A stretch of 56,618 bases of DNA. Origin: Pseudomonadota bacterium. GTDB lineage: Bacteria > Tectomicrobia > Entotheonellia > Entotheonellales > Entotheonellaceae. This document shows, piece after piece, positions 27,571 to 37,370 of the stretch (position 1 is the first letter of the stretch; each line of letters starts with the position of its first letter). Location of the stretch: NCBI GenBank assembly GCA_005777235.1, contig SXND01000162.1, positions 1 to 56,618 on the forward strand, given 5' to 3'. The translations under genes were made by a program, and so were the position numbers. The notes beneath the pieces were generated by a model, which saw nothing but the letters and a program-made list of their open reading frames with translations, ran no database searches and was not told where the DNA came from.

Positions 27571-28695
27571 ATGACCATGGCACAGACAACCGACAGGTAC
27601 ATATTTAACAGTGACTTGTTGACGAGCCCGGCGGCTCTGGAACGTGCCGCCGCCAGTTACCCAGATCTGCCGCATGTCCTCGACCATCCCGAACTCCGGG
27701 CACTGTTCACGGCCTACGATATCCCCGCCAATTTGGCACGCAAGTGGAGCCGCCGTTCTGGGGTGTGCGCCATCCTTCTTGGTGCCATTGCCCTCCTTGG
27801 CGCCTCCGCAGAACCGCTGTACCACAACTGCGGGGCTCTAGCTCGAATACTGGGACTCATCTCCGCCGTCGCAGGCATCTTGAGCGTGTTCATCGGCCTT
27901 GGCGGCGTCTTACATACGAAACTAAAGCAACGCTGGCTGCATCGGCGCCTGATGACCGAGCGGCTGCGGCAATTTCATTTTCAGACCTTTGTGTGCCATC
28001 TCCCTGCCATCATCGCCAGCCTGAAAACGCCAGACAGCGTGCAGGCGTATCAAGACGCACGGCGCCGATGGTTCAGCAACTTCAGGTTACAGTATGAAGA
28101 CCATCTGGAGGCGGAGCTGACCAGGATTCTTGAGAGCAGCGAAGAGACGGATGTGTGGCTCCACCCGCTACCACGCTTGGACGACGCTATGCTCAACGCC
28201 GATCTGCATGACGTGTTCGCGGCCTACCAGGCACTCAGGATCACCCCGCAACTCCAGTACGCCAACTATAAGCTGCGGACGCAAGGGGCTCTGTTCTCAG
28301 CGTCTCCCAGGATGCAGGCAGGCTAGTGGTCTCAGGCGGCCTTCTTGTGCGTCTTGGGTTTGTTTGGTATTCATCTCGTCATCGCCCTGGCGCTGTCTTT
28401 CCCTGCCCTGGCCTCTCTCGCTTCTTTCGCCCATAAGCCGGTGGTGCACGTCACAGCGATCTGGTTCGCGATCTTCGCACTCGCCATTCGGGCTGTGGAA
28501 GAGGGCCTGGGTGTGCGGGAGGAAGCGGAAAGTTATCGCGATTATCGTGCTGCCCTTGAGGCGATCGCCAAGCGCTTCACCCAGGCCAGCGAGCCGGCCG
28601 AGAAGTTCCGCCTCATGGAGGAAACGGAACGCTTATCGTATGAAGAAATGCGTCGCTTTCTGCGCCATGCCCAGGGCACACGGTTTGTGATGTGA
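27571..28695 (+). pseudogene. Four-TM partner protein of the TIR-STAND gene, one nonsense codon
   Basis: A 374-codon frame starting 24 bases after the STAND gene, with GGGAGGAGC before the ATG. Two membrane helices (about 64-79 and 91-113), a soluble helical middle of 140 residues, two more helices (about 257-281 and 288-308) and a charged C-terminal coil (EEAESYRDYRAALEAIAKRF, MEETERLSYEEMRRFLRH). TAG at 28324-28326 (codon 252) separates the middle from the last pair; CAG to TAG would explain it. I do not recognise a named family; the 2TM-soluble-2TM-coil layout loosely recalls membrane effectors such as SLATT proteins. Position implies cotranscription with the STAND gene. Confidence 0.7.
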
Positions 28696-28732
28696 GGACG
28701 GCGTGATCCCTAACTGCGTCAGGTGAGGCTCT

Positions 28733-29259
28733 ATGCCAGCATACGACATGTATCATGACACGGTAAAACGCGCCCTCATCAAAGACGGCTGGACGATCAC
28801 GCATGATCCCTATCATTTACGCTGGGGTCTCAAGGATCTCTACGTCGATCTGGGCCTGGAACACCTGCTGGCCGCGACCCAGGGACCACGCAAAATCGCC
28901 GTAGAAATCAAGAGACTCTTAACTTGAGATATTTTGAAGAAAGAAAACCTATGCGAAATCAAGCAGTTATTTTGCCTGGAAAGCTCGCGAATCTATCTTG
29001 AGTTAAATGTCTCGAAATCAAAAGCTTGATCAGCCCATCGGCTGTCGCTGATCTTGAAAATGCTCTGGGGCAATATATTGTGTACCATGATGTCATGGCG
29101 CGCCTGGAGCCTGACCGTACCCTATATCTTGCCATCCGTGACACGGTGTTCTTTGACGTGTTTACCGAGCCCATTGGACAGGTGTTACTCGACAATCAAC
29201 GTCTCAAGCTCCTCGTCTTTGAGCCAGCTACGGAGGTTATTAGCCAATGGATACCCTAG
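28733..29259 (+). pseudogene. xisH: XisH endonuclease-like protein split by a MITE
   Basis: The first part reads YDMYHDTVKRALIKDGWTIT and KDLYVDLGLEHLLAATQ, up to IAVEIK; the second resumes at 29014 with EIKSLISPSAVADLENALGQ and ends EPATEVISQWIP. Removing the 102-bp insert plus one 8-bp duplication gives 138 residues, the normal XisH length. XisH has a PD-(D/E)xK nuclease-like fold and, with XisI, was named for control of fdxN element excision in cyanobacteria; most homologues are unlinked to that element. The insertion lies in the E-I-K motif, at the presumed catalytic lysine. Confidence 0.88.
28912..29013. mobile_element. 102-bp MITE inside xisH
   Basis: An AT-rich block has imperfect 19-bp terminal inverted repeats: 28912-28930 GAGACTCTTAACTTGAGAT, and the reverse complement of 28995-29013 GAGACATTTAACTCAAGAT (15 of 19 match). 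It is flanked by an 8-bp direct duplication GAAATCAA at 28904-28911 and 29014-29021. It is too short to code. Removal restores the gene exactly. The transposase that moved it is not in the window; none of the IS ends seen here match. Confidence 0.85.
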
Positions 29260-29582
29260 AAACCTACCGCCATATTGTGCAAGAAGTGCTTCTTGCCTAT
29301 ACGAAGATCCCGTATGCCCATGGCGATATCCAATTTGAGTCCATTTTTGATCGGGAGACGGATCGGTATGCGCTGCTGACCGTGGGCTGGGAAGGTAATA
29401 GGCGTGTGCATGGGTGTCTGATGCATATCGATATTGTGCAGGGCAAGCTGTGGATCCAACGTGATGGCACGGAACAGGGTGTCACATACGACCTCGTGCG
29501 CGCGGGCATTCCACCGGACCATATTGTGTTGGGCTTCCACCCAGCCGGTGTCAGGCCCTTCACAGCGTATGCGACAGCCTAA
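29247..29582 (+). CDS. xisI: XisI family protein
   Basis: 111 residues: MDTLETYRHIVQEVLLAYTK, then IQFESIFDRETDRYALLTVG, VHGCLMHIDIVQGKLWIQRD and GIPPDHIVLGFHPAGVRPFT. These are the conserved XisI blocks along its whole length. It overlaps the xisH end by 13 bases, the usual arrangement. The frame is intact even though xisH is interrupted. XisI is thought to act with XisH; the molecular role is not established. Confidence 0.9.
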   Translation: MDTLETYRHIVQEVLLAYTKIPYAHGDIQFESIFDRETDRYALLTVGWEGNRRVHGCLMHIDIVQGKLWIQRDGTEQGVTYDLVRAGIPPDHIVLGFHPAGVRPFTAYATA

Positions 29583-29656
29583 CACCCCTGAGCATAGCTT
29601 CTCGCCCAGGGGCGGCGCGTGGTGCGGGGACAAGGTTCGCACTGGCGCTCAACACC

Positions 29657-30430
29657 TCAGCGTCCTGCACTGAGGTCCGCCAGGAAGGTTTCCACCAGCT
29701 GCATGTAGACGTCCTGATTCCAGTAGAAAATATCGTTGTGGCCTCCCTGCTCAAAGATCTGCAGCGTTTTCGGCTCGGGAGCGGCGGCGTACAGCATCTC
29801 GGCGTGGTGCACCGGCACGAGCTCATCGTGGCGCGTGTGCAGAATGAGGGTGCGTCCCTGAAAATCCTTGAGCTTGGCGGCGTAGTCAAAATGGCGTTGC
29901 AGTTCCGTCCATAGCACTGCCTCAGACGTCCCGAGCTCTTCCGGTTGCACGCGCAGAAAGAAGCGTTCGGCCACTTGTGCCACGCCACTTTCCAGGATAA
30001 TTCCCGCCACATGCGGATGCTTCAAGGCACCATGCACCGCATACAGCGACCCAATGGATCGACCAAAGAGGACAATCTGGCTCTCTGGCACACCCAGGCT
30101 GTGGATGATGGCGGACACATCGTCGAACATCCCCACCAGGGCCGGTTGCCCGGTGGACATGCCATAGCCCCGGAATTCGGCCAGGAGGAGATTGTAGCCC
30201 TCTTGTGTGAACCACTCGGGCAAGCCCGGCAAATAGTCCGCCACGACTTCCCCATTGCCGTGGAAATACACCACGGTTTTGGCCGCGGGATTGACCACGT
30301 GGTACGAACATCCCAGCTTGCTGCCGTCGGCGGCATCGACCCAATAGGGGTCCGGGAAGGCGGCCCGCCGTGGGAAAAAGTAGCGACTGGAGACAACAGG
30401 ATGGTCCAGGAGGGTTGCAGGTGCTGCCAT
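29657..30430 (-). CDS. Alpha/beta hydrolase (serine aminopeptidase/ABHD-like)
   Basis: 257 residues. TVVYFHGNGEVVADY gives the oxyanion loop; LFGRSIGSLYA carries nucleophile Ser125; the LHTRHDELVP strand has Asp202; QGGHNDIF has His231. The order and the H-G-N-G motif match the ABHD13/BEM46-type hydrolases. No signal peptide. A damaged copy of its 3' end lies at 22.7 kb on the other side of the TIR-STAND locus, in the same orientation. Substrate unknown. Confidence 0.87.
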   Translation of the reverse strand: MAAPATLLDHPVVSSRYFFPRRAAFPDPYWVDAADGSKLGCSYHVVNPAAKTVVYFHGNGEVVADYLPGLPEWFTQEGYNLLLAEFRGYGMSTGQPALVGMFDDVSAIIHSLGVPESQIVLFGRSIGSLYAVHGALKHPHVAGIILESGVAQVAERFFLRVQPEELGTSEAVLWTELQRHFDYAAKLKDFQGRTLILHTRHDELVPVHHAEMLYAAAPEPKTLQIFEQGGHNDIFYWNQDVYMQLVETFLADLSAGR

Positions 30431-30538
30431 AGCTCAAGGGCGCCTTGTCCAAGGGTGAACGGCCATTATCAGCGCGCGTATGTGTGCTGGAGGATAGGGC
30501 TTCACCTGCACGTTTGCAAGCCTGACCTGGATTGGCGC

Positions 30539-30566
30539 TTGACAGAGGGGCACCAGATCGTATGAT
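30539..30566 (+). promoter_or_regulatory. Sigma70-type promoter for the solute-binding protein
   Basis: TTGACA (30539-30544) and TATGAT (30561-30566) are separated by 16 bases. The -35 is perfect and the -10 differs from TATAAT by one base. It lies 52 bases before the ATG at 30618. Confidence 0.7.
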
Positions 30567-30617
30567 GGCCGCCTTACTTGTGATAAGACGGACAGCGCAG
30601 AGCAGAAAGGGAGAAGT

Positions 30618-32189
30618 ATGAGACAGAGAGTTGGGATCCTGGGGGTTGGCTTGTGCGTACTCCTCGGGGGCGTGTCGTGGGTCGCGGCGCAAACCGCCAA
30701 AGTCGTGCCGAAAGGCAAGCTCACCCTGGCCTGGCATGCCAGCATTGCCTCAAAGTGGCTCGATCCGCAGGAGCACGACGGCACGGCCACGCCGGACAAT
30801 TTTCTCAATGCCCTGCACGATGCCTTAATTAAAAACTACCGTGATACCTTGTTTGACCATCCGGCTCTGGCGGAGCGTTATGAGTTTGCCCAGGATGCCA
30901 CAAGCGCCACCTTCTGGCTCCGGCCAGGGACCAGGTTCCACAATGGCGAGCCGGTCACCGTCGAGGACGTCAAGTTTAGTTTTGAACACTACCGGGGCGC
31001 CAAGGCCGATCTCCTGAAATCCAAGACGGAACGCGTCGAGATCATTGATAACCGCACGGTGCGTTTCCACTTCAAAGAGCCCTTCCTCGACTTCCTGATG
31101 CTTTTTGGCACCTCCAACGTCAGTGGCGCCGGCTGGATTGTCCCGGCAAAGTATTATCAGGAAGTCGGGCCGGATCGCTTCAAGCAAAAACCCATTGGCG
31201 CTGGGCCGTACAAACTCATGCGGCAAGAGGCGGGCACCCGGCTGGAGTTTGAAGCGTTCGAGGATTACTACAAGCCTGTGCATATCAAACAGCTAATTAT
31301 GCTCAGCGTGCCGGAAGCCACCACCCGTTTCGCCATGTTGGAGAGTGGTGAGGCCGATATTATCTATAACGTCGGCGGCGAATTTATTGAGCGCCTGCAA
31401 AAGAATCGCCAGTGGATCATTGCCCCGGTGCTGTCGGGCTCGTGGTGGCTGGAATTTCCGGGGTTTCAGAATCCTAAAAATCCGTTCCACGACAAGCGGG
31501 TGCGGCAGGCGGCGAGCCTGGCGGTGGACCGGCAGGCGATCAATGAAGCGGAAATGGGCGGGTTTGGCAAGAATTCGGGTAACTGGATTAACAGCGATGT
31601 GCTCTATGCCATTGACTGGCCGGCCTTTGAACACAGTCCTGAGCAGGCGCGCCAGCTGCTGCGTGAAGCCGGGTACCCGAACGGCTTTGACGTGGACTGG
31701 CTCACGCCCGTACCAGTGTTTTATTCGCGCGGTGAAAGCGTGGTCACGCAGTTAGCGACAGTGGGTATACGCACCAAGCTGCAAACCATGGAGCGTGGCG
31801 TCTTTTTGCAAAAGATGCAAGGTGGGCTGAAGGAATGGCCCGGTTTGCAGATCCTGTTCAATGCCACCCGCGTTGGGGGCACGTGGGCCAACTGGTATGA
31901 GAGCTTTTTCAAGTGCGGCGGCTTTAATAGCCGGGACCGTATTTGTGTCAAGGAGTTAGACGACAAGTTTGCCCAATATGAACGCTCGGTCAACCCTGCC
32001 GAGCGCCAGAAGCTGGCGGCAGAGATTCAGCGCGCTATTTTAGAGAATGCCTATTTTGTGCCCATCTTCCGGCACGCCTTTGTCAATGCCATTGGCCCTA
32101 AGGTGGCGGCACAGAAATGGCAAGATATCTTCCCGACCATTACGTCAGGCTATGCCTATCCCTGGGAAGAAATCAAGCTGAAAGAGTGA
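30618..32189 (+). CDS. Family 5 extracellular solute-binding protein
   Basis: 523 residues with a signal peptide (GILGVGLCVLLGGVSWVAAQ) and AAAGGGAGAAG ahead of the ATG. SBP_bac_5 blocks: ALHDALIKNYRDTLFDHPAL, WLRPGTRFHNGEPVTVEDVK, then KRVRQAASLAVDRQAINEAE and YPNGFDVDWLTPVPVF. The ligand class (peptides, opines, glycans) cannot be read from sequence. No permease or ATPase genes flank it; the next gene is the transporter-kinase fusion on the same strand, 66 bases away, so cosensing or cotranscription is possible but unproven. Confidence 0.9.
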   Translation: MRQRVGILGVGLCVLLGGVSWVAAQTAKVVPKGKLTLAWHASIASKWLDPQEHDGTATPDNFLNALHDALIKNYRDTLFDHPALAERYEFAQDATSATFWLRPGTRFHNGEPVTVEDVKFSFEHYRGAKADLLKSKTERVEIIDNRTVRFHFKEPFLDFLMLFGTSNVSGAGWIVPAKYYQEVGPDRFKQKPIGAGPYKLMRQEAGTRLEFEAFEDYYKPVHIKQLIMLSVPEATTRFAMLESGEADIIYNVGGEFIERLQKNRQWIIAPVLSGSWWLEFPGFQNPKNPFHDKRVRQAASLAVDRQAINEAEMGGFGKNSGNWINSDVLYAIDWPAFEHSPEQARQLLREAGYPNGFDVDWLTPVPVFYSRGESVVTQLATVGIRTKLQTMERGVFLQKMQGGLKEWPGLQILFNATRVGGTWANWYESFFKCGGFNSRDRICVKELDDKFAQYERSVNPAERQKLAAEIQRAILENAYFVPIFRHAFVNAIGPKVAAQKWQDIFPTITSGYAYPWEEIKLKE

Positions 32190-32255
32190 ACGGCGGATGG
32201 GCCTGCGCATCTAGGTCTTCTATGTATCATACTACCATGATGAAGGGTGTCACAC

Positions 32256-35200
32256 ATGCCTATCCTACATCCCCGTGATGCACACCCTGGCGCCGAGGGG
32301 AACCTCGGCTCGCTCCAACCATCCCATCCACGGACGCTCGGCTGGGTGGGCACCACGGCGCTCGCCATGGGGGGCAGCAATCAGAGTCTGTTCCTGCTTG
32401 CCGCCCTGTTTGCCGGCCAGGGCGATATCCTCGGCCAGGGCAGTGCTGCTGTGCCGCTATTGATCGTCGGTTTGCTGTTGAGCTGGGCCGCAGCGCCTGG
32501 ATGGACTGAGTTGATCCTTTTGTGGCCGAATCGCGTTGGTGGCATTGCGGCAACCTGCGGAGAAGCGTTTCAGCCCTATGCCCCCGTGCTCGGGAATCTC
32601 GCTGGCACGTGTTATCTGGTGGGGCTGGGTGCCCACCTGCGGGCTCACCGCGATCCTTTCGGCGTCCGCCATCCATGAGTGGTATCTGCCGGCAGTACCC
32701 ATCAACGCCCTGGCTGTCGGTCTGGTACTGTTCTTCACCGCGGTCAATCTCTGCGGGGTGAAGTGGGTCGCGCGCTTGATCACCCCAGTCGCGGTCGCCT
32801 CGGCCATTCTGGCCCTACTGTCAGGGCTGCTGCCGATCTATGCCGGGACGGTGGACTGGCAGCAGGCTATCGATTTCCATCTGACGACGCCCTTCCCCGG
32901 CATGTTCGGTCAACTGACGAGTCTCATGGCAGGGCTCTACCTCATTGGCTTTGCCGCGCCGGCTTTCGAGGCGGCGGCCTGCCATGTGGGCGAGACGCGC
33001 GATCCACAACGTAATGTGCCGCGCGCCATGTTCGCCTCCGGGGCGATGGCGGCCGTGTATTTCATCGTGCTGCCGCTGGTCTGGCTCGGCGTGCTCGGGG
33101 TCGAGTCGCTCGGCAAGGATCTGGCGCTCGTCCTTGGCCCGACGTTCGCCCCGCTGTTCGGCGCTGGGGCCAAGGCGGCGGCGATCTGGTTCATGATCCT
33201 GAACATGTTTCATGGCACGGTCCAGCCGCTGGCTGGTGCGGCCCGGACGCTGTCGCAGCTGGCGGAGGACGGCCTGCTGCCGTCCGTGTTGGCGCGCCGT
33301 TCGGCCACGGATGCCCCGTGGGTGGCGTCGGTGTTGACGGCGGCCATGGCGATTTTCTTCCTGCTGATCGGCGATCCGGTGTGGCTCATTGCGGCGGCGA
33401 ACTTTACCTATCTTATCGGCATCACCCTGCCGAGCGTCGCGGTGTGGCTCCTGCGGCGCGATGCGCCCGAGATGCCGCGTCCCTATCGCGCGCCCTATGG
33501 AACCATCATGCTGGGTCTGGTTGCGGCCGCGGTGTGGATGCTGTCCGCCATCCTGGGCTTTCAGCAATTTGGCTTGCCGACGGTTCTCTTCGGGCTGGTG
33601 TTCGCCTATTCCGGGGCCGCGCTGTATGCGGTGCGCAAATTCTGTGACCGGCGCGCCTGCGGGTTGCCGGGCGTGGCGCCGTCGCTGCACATCAAACTGA
33701 CCGGGGCGATGTTGCTAGTGCTGACCTTGGACGGCGCGGGGTACCTGCTAGCGGTCAGTAGTGTCCCCACGCAGCACACCGCGCTGGTGAGCGCCCTGGA
33801 GGACATTTTCGTCGCGGTCGCCATGCTGACGATCAGCGTTGGCCTGGTCCTGCCGGGGATGATTGCGCACTCGGCGGTCGAGGTGGCCGGCGCCGCCGAA
33901 CGGCTGGCACGCGGCACGGTGGCGGATTTTTCGCGCGCCATGCGGGCGCTGGGCGCCGGGCGGCTCGCCGATGCCCATGCGCGTGTGGATTACACGCCGG
34001 TACGCATCAATAGTCGTGATGAGCTTGGAGAGATGGCCGCGAGTTTTAACACGCTGCAGGAAGAGATTGCCAGCGCGGCCAGCGGCCTTGATGATGCGCG
34101 TGCAGGCTTGTATGCCGCGCGCCACCAGGTCGAGGACAGCAATCGCCGTCTTGAACAACGTGTCGAGGAGCTCCGTGTGGCGCTCGAACAGCGCGCCCAG
34201 GCCGAACAACGCGCCGACAATGCCAATCGCGCTAAGTCACAGTTCCTGGCAAACATGAGCCACGAAATTCGTACCCCCATCAACGGTGTGCTCGGTATGA
34301 CCACACTGCTCCTGCAGACGTCTCTCGACAGCCAACAACAGCGTTTCGCGTCCACCGTGTTGCAGTCGGCCCAGAGTCTCCTCGGTTTGATCAACGACAT
34401 CCTCGATTTCTCGAAAATTGAGGCCGGCAAGCTCGACGTTGATGCCGTCAGCTTTGAGTTGCGGAGCGTCGTGAACCTCATCGGGCACACCCACCGCGCC
34501 GCAGCCAGTGACAAGGGACTCACGCTCGAGTGCCACATTGCCGACGCGGTCCCGGCCTTCGTGTGCGGCGATCCGCTGCGCTTGCGTCAGGTGTTAACCA
34601 ATCTCCTCTCGAACGCGATCAAATTCACGGAGCGTGGCCACGTGCGCCTGGAGGTGAGTCTGCAAGGTGACGTACGTGACGACGAGGTCACCGTCCTCTT
34701 TCAGGTGCTGGACAGCGGCATCGGCATCCACGAGGACACGCTCAGTAAGCTGTTCACGGCCTTCACGCAGGCAGACACCTCCACGACGCGGCACTATGGC
34801 GGCACAGGCCTCGGTTTGGTGATCAGTTTCCAGCTCGTCGGGCTCATGGGCGGTGCACTCCAGGTGTCGAGCATACCCGGTCTTGGTTCGAAGTTCTGGT
34901 TTCACCTGCCACTGCGCATTGCCGAGCGACCGGAGAGCGCCGCGGGCGACCCGTTGGCCACCCCAGAGACAATATCCACCACCGGCCGCATTCTGCTCGC
35001 CGAGGACAATGCGGTGAATCGCGAAATCGCCCTGGAGATGCTCCAAGCTCTGGGGCTGACGGTGGATGCGGTCGAGAACGGCCGCGAGGCCGTATCCCGG
35101 GTCCAGGAGCAGGCGTACGCACTCGTGCTGATGGACTGTCTCATGCCAGAGATGGATGGATTCGAGGCGACGGCGCGCATCCGTGAACTGGAAAGCCACC

Positions 35201-35799
35201 GCAGAATGACAGGTCCGCAGGCTCGTCTGCCGATCATCGCCCTGACAGCCAATGCGATGGCCGGCGACCGTGAGCGCTGCCTGGCGGCAGGGATGGACGA
35301 CTACTTGTCCAAACCGTACTTTACCAACGATCTCCATGCTATGTTGGTGCGCTGGATCCATGCGGAAGCGACTCCAGCCGCTGCGTCACCCTCCAACCAA
35401 GCCGGCCAGCCCGTGACGCCTGCAGGCCCAGTGATCGATCTGAGTATGCTGCAGAGCATTCGCGCTATACAGGCCGAAGGTGCACCGAGTATCATCGAGA
35501 AGGTGATGCGGGTGTTCATCGACGATGCGCCACGGCTCCTCAGCGCCATGCAAGTCGCGCTGGCGAGCGAGAACGCGTCTGCCTTGCGGATGGCCGCACA
35601 CTCGTTGAAATCCAGCAGCGCGAGTCTCGGCGCCGCCGAGCTTGCCAATCTCTGTGCACAGGTGGAGCTGCTGGCGCGTGAGGAGCGTATCCATGACGCG
35701 CCTACGGTTCTGGATGCACTGCGTAGAGAGTTCAGCAGAGTGACGGCGGCGCTGCACAGCGCTGCCGTTGAACTTGGCGTTGGTGACCTCAAGCAGTGA
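32256..35799 (+). pseudogene. APC transporter fused to hybrid histidine kinase, single +1 frameshift
   Basis: Deleting one base (C at 32616) gives 1,180 residues. The N-terminal 480 or so form an APC-superfamily amino acid permease: TTALAMGGSNQSLFLLAALF, CY-WWGWVPTCGLTAILSAS across the shift, GFAAPAFEAAACHVGETRDP, LLRRDAPEMPRPYRAPYG. Two further helices and a HAMP-like segment (INSRDELGEMAASFNTLQEE) lead to HisKA with His at 34261 (MSHEIRTPINGVLG), an HATPase (DPLRLRQVLTNLLSNAIKFT, YGGTGLGLVIS), a receiver (Asp at 35134 in LMDCLMPEMDG) and an HPt domain (His at 35599 in AHSLKSSSASLGA). The kinase half is intact and could start internally. ATG 32256 follows AAGGG. Confidence 0.85.
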
Positions 35800-35872
35800 C
35801 CCTCCGGCCCGCGTCATCTGGGGGGAGATGTACAAGGCTGCAGCCCGACTCTGGTGTCGACGGACAGGGGAT

Positions 35873-36358
35873 TTAGGCCACAGACACCGCGCGTTCCACC
35901 TCCGCCAGGATCGGCTCGGGCTTGTAGTCCCGATTGTTGAGATTAACGCCAGCCCGCATATACTCCCGGCCAGCTTCAGTCTCCATGGTTTCACAGAAAA
36001 TTTCCAGGCGGTTGCCGTCGGGGTCGAAGAAATACACGCTACGCGTCATGCCGTGGTCGGTGGTGAAGTCCACCTTGGCGCCATAGGCAACGAGTCGGCC
36101 ATAGAGCTGCCGCAGCTCGGTCTCATCGCCAGCGACCTGGAAGGCGATGTGATTGAGGCCCAACCCACCCCGCTCGGCCCCCTCGGTGGCCTTAAACAGG
36201 GCAATGTCGTGGTGTTGGGTGCCAAAGGACAGAAAGGCAGCATTGCCGTCCCGCAGACGCATCACTTCCATCCCAAGCACCTGGGTATAGAAGGCAACGG
36301 AGGTGGCGACATCCGCCACGTTGAGCACAACGTGTCCGACCTTGTTGATGCTGGCCAT
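35873..36358 (-). CDS. VOC (glyoxalase/dioxygenase) superfamily protein
   Basis: 161 residues from ATG 36358, preceded by AAGGAG; longer starts lack a ribosome site. Two beta-alpha-beta-beta-beta modules: KVGHVVLNVADVATSVAFYT (metal His9), GLNHIAFQVAGDETELRQLY, and FFDPDGNRLEIFCE (metal Glu). This matches the catechol-2,3-dioxygenase/glyoxalase-like group, with metal ligands H, H, E apparent. Too short for a two-module extradiol dioxygenase subunit pair. It lies next to a dienelactone hydrolase gene on the same strand, which could reflect an aromatic-degradation link. Confidence 0.85.
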   Translation of the reverse strand: MASINKVGHVVLNVADVATSVAFYTQVLGMEVMRLRDGNAAFLSFGTQHHDIALFKATEGAERGGLGLNHIAFQVAGDETELRQLYGRLVAYGAKVDFTTDHGMTRSVYFFDPDGNRLEIFCETMETEAGREYMRAGVNLNNRDYKPEPILAEVERAVSVA

Positions 36359-36466
36359 GGTATTCTCCTTCGTACGTATGAGCTTGGAAGCGTTCGCCCC
36401 CCTTTCGGAGGGATACGTCAGCATACACGCGCGTGTGCCAGATGGCAAGGCACGGGCGCCGACCGC

Positions 36467-37327
36467 TCAGGCCCGCAAGTGTTCCTTGAAAAAGGCCAGG
36501 GTACGGGCCCATGCCTGGTCCGCCGCGGCCTTGTGGTAGCGCGCTTCGGACGTATCGTTATTGAAGGCGTGCTGCGCCCCGTCGTACATATGCAGTGTGT
36601 AGCGCTTGCTAGCCTGTTTCAAGGCCTCTTCAAAGGCCGGGATACCCCCGTTAATGCGTGTATCCTCCCCGGCATAGTGTAGTAACAACGGCGCTTGCAT
36701 TTTAGGCACATCTCCGGCATTCGGTTGACGGCCATAATAGACGACGCCGGCATTGAGGGTCGGCGCGTTGACCGCCAGATCGCCGACCATCCCGCCACCC
36801 CAACAAAACCCCATGGCGCCGACCTTGCCATTACCCTGGGCATGCTTGGCCAGAAAGGTCACGGCGGCGGCGACATTCTGAATGGTCTGTGGGCCATCCA
36901 GCTTGCCGATCATGTCGCGGGCCGTATCTTCGTTGCTGGGCGTGCCCCCTGCTGGCGACAGGAGATCGGGACCGAGGGCGAGGAAACCTTCCAGCGCCAT
37001 GCGGCGCGTCACATCCTCAATGTGCGGGTTAAGACCACGATTCTCGTGGATGACGATCACGCCTGGCAGCCTGGCTGTGCCCTTGGCATGCGCCAGATAG
37101 GCCTTGATATCACCGCTGGCGCCGGGATAGGTCACGCGGCTGGTCTCCAGTCGCGCATCGTCTGGGGCCACCAGCGCCGCATGTGCCTGGTTCGCTTCGA
37201 GTAAAGGCACCAGGGCCAGGGCCGCGGCAGCACTACCGGTCAAGCGCGTCAGCCGTTGCAGGAACTCGCGACGGTCGAGCGGTGCATGTGTATATTCGTC
37301 ATACAAGTCAATGATTTTTTGATCCAT
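36467..37327 (-). CDS. Dienelactone hydrolase family protein with Tat-like signal
   Basis: 286 residues. The N-terminus has LDRREFLQRLTRLTGSAAAA, an RR-x-F-L twin-arginine-type motif followed by a hydrophobic segment and AHA cleavage site, so periplasmic export is likely. The alpha/beta-hydrolase core has VIVIHENRGLNPHIEDVTRR (Glu95), GAMGFCWGGGMVG (nucleophile Cys175), LLHYAGEDTRING (Asp) and YDGAQHAFN (His). This is the Cys-Asp-His triad of DLH enzymes. The exported subgroup is often annotated carboxymethylenebutenolidase without proof of substrate. Confidence 0.9.
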   Translation of the reverse strand: MDQKIIDLYDEYTHAPLDRREFLQRLTRLTGSAAAALALVPLLEANQAHAALVAPDDARLETSRVTYPGASGDIKAYLAHAKGTARLPGVIVIHENRGLNPHIEDVTRRMALEGFLALGPDLLSPAGGTPSNEDTARDMIGKLDGPQTIQNVAAAVTFLAKHAQGNGKVGAMGFCWGGGMVGDLAVNAPTLNAGVVYYGRQPNAGDVPKMQAPLLLHYAGEDTRINGGIPAFEEALKQASKRYTLHMYDGAQHAFNNDTSEARYHKAAADQAWARTLAFFKEHLRA

Positions 37328-37370
37328 GCAGATGGACTCCTCCCATGCTAATCCCGTCGCGTTCCAGACC

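Noticed and set aside
34594..35361. 255-codon antisense frame within the kinase and receiver region
   Set aside because: It mirrors well-conserved HATPase and receiver coding sequence and has no recognisable domain.
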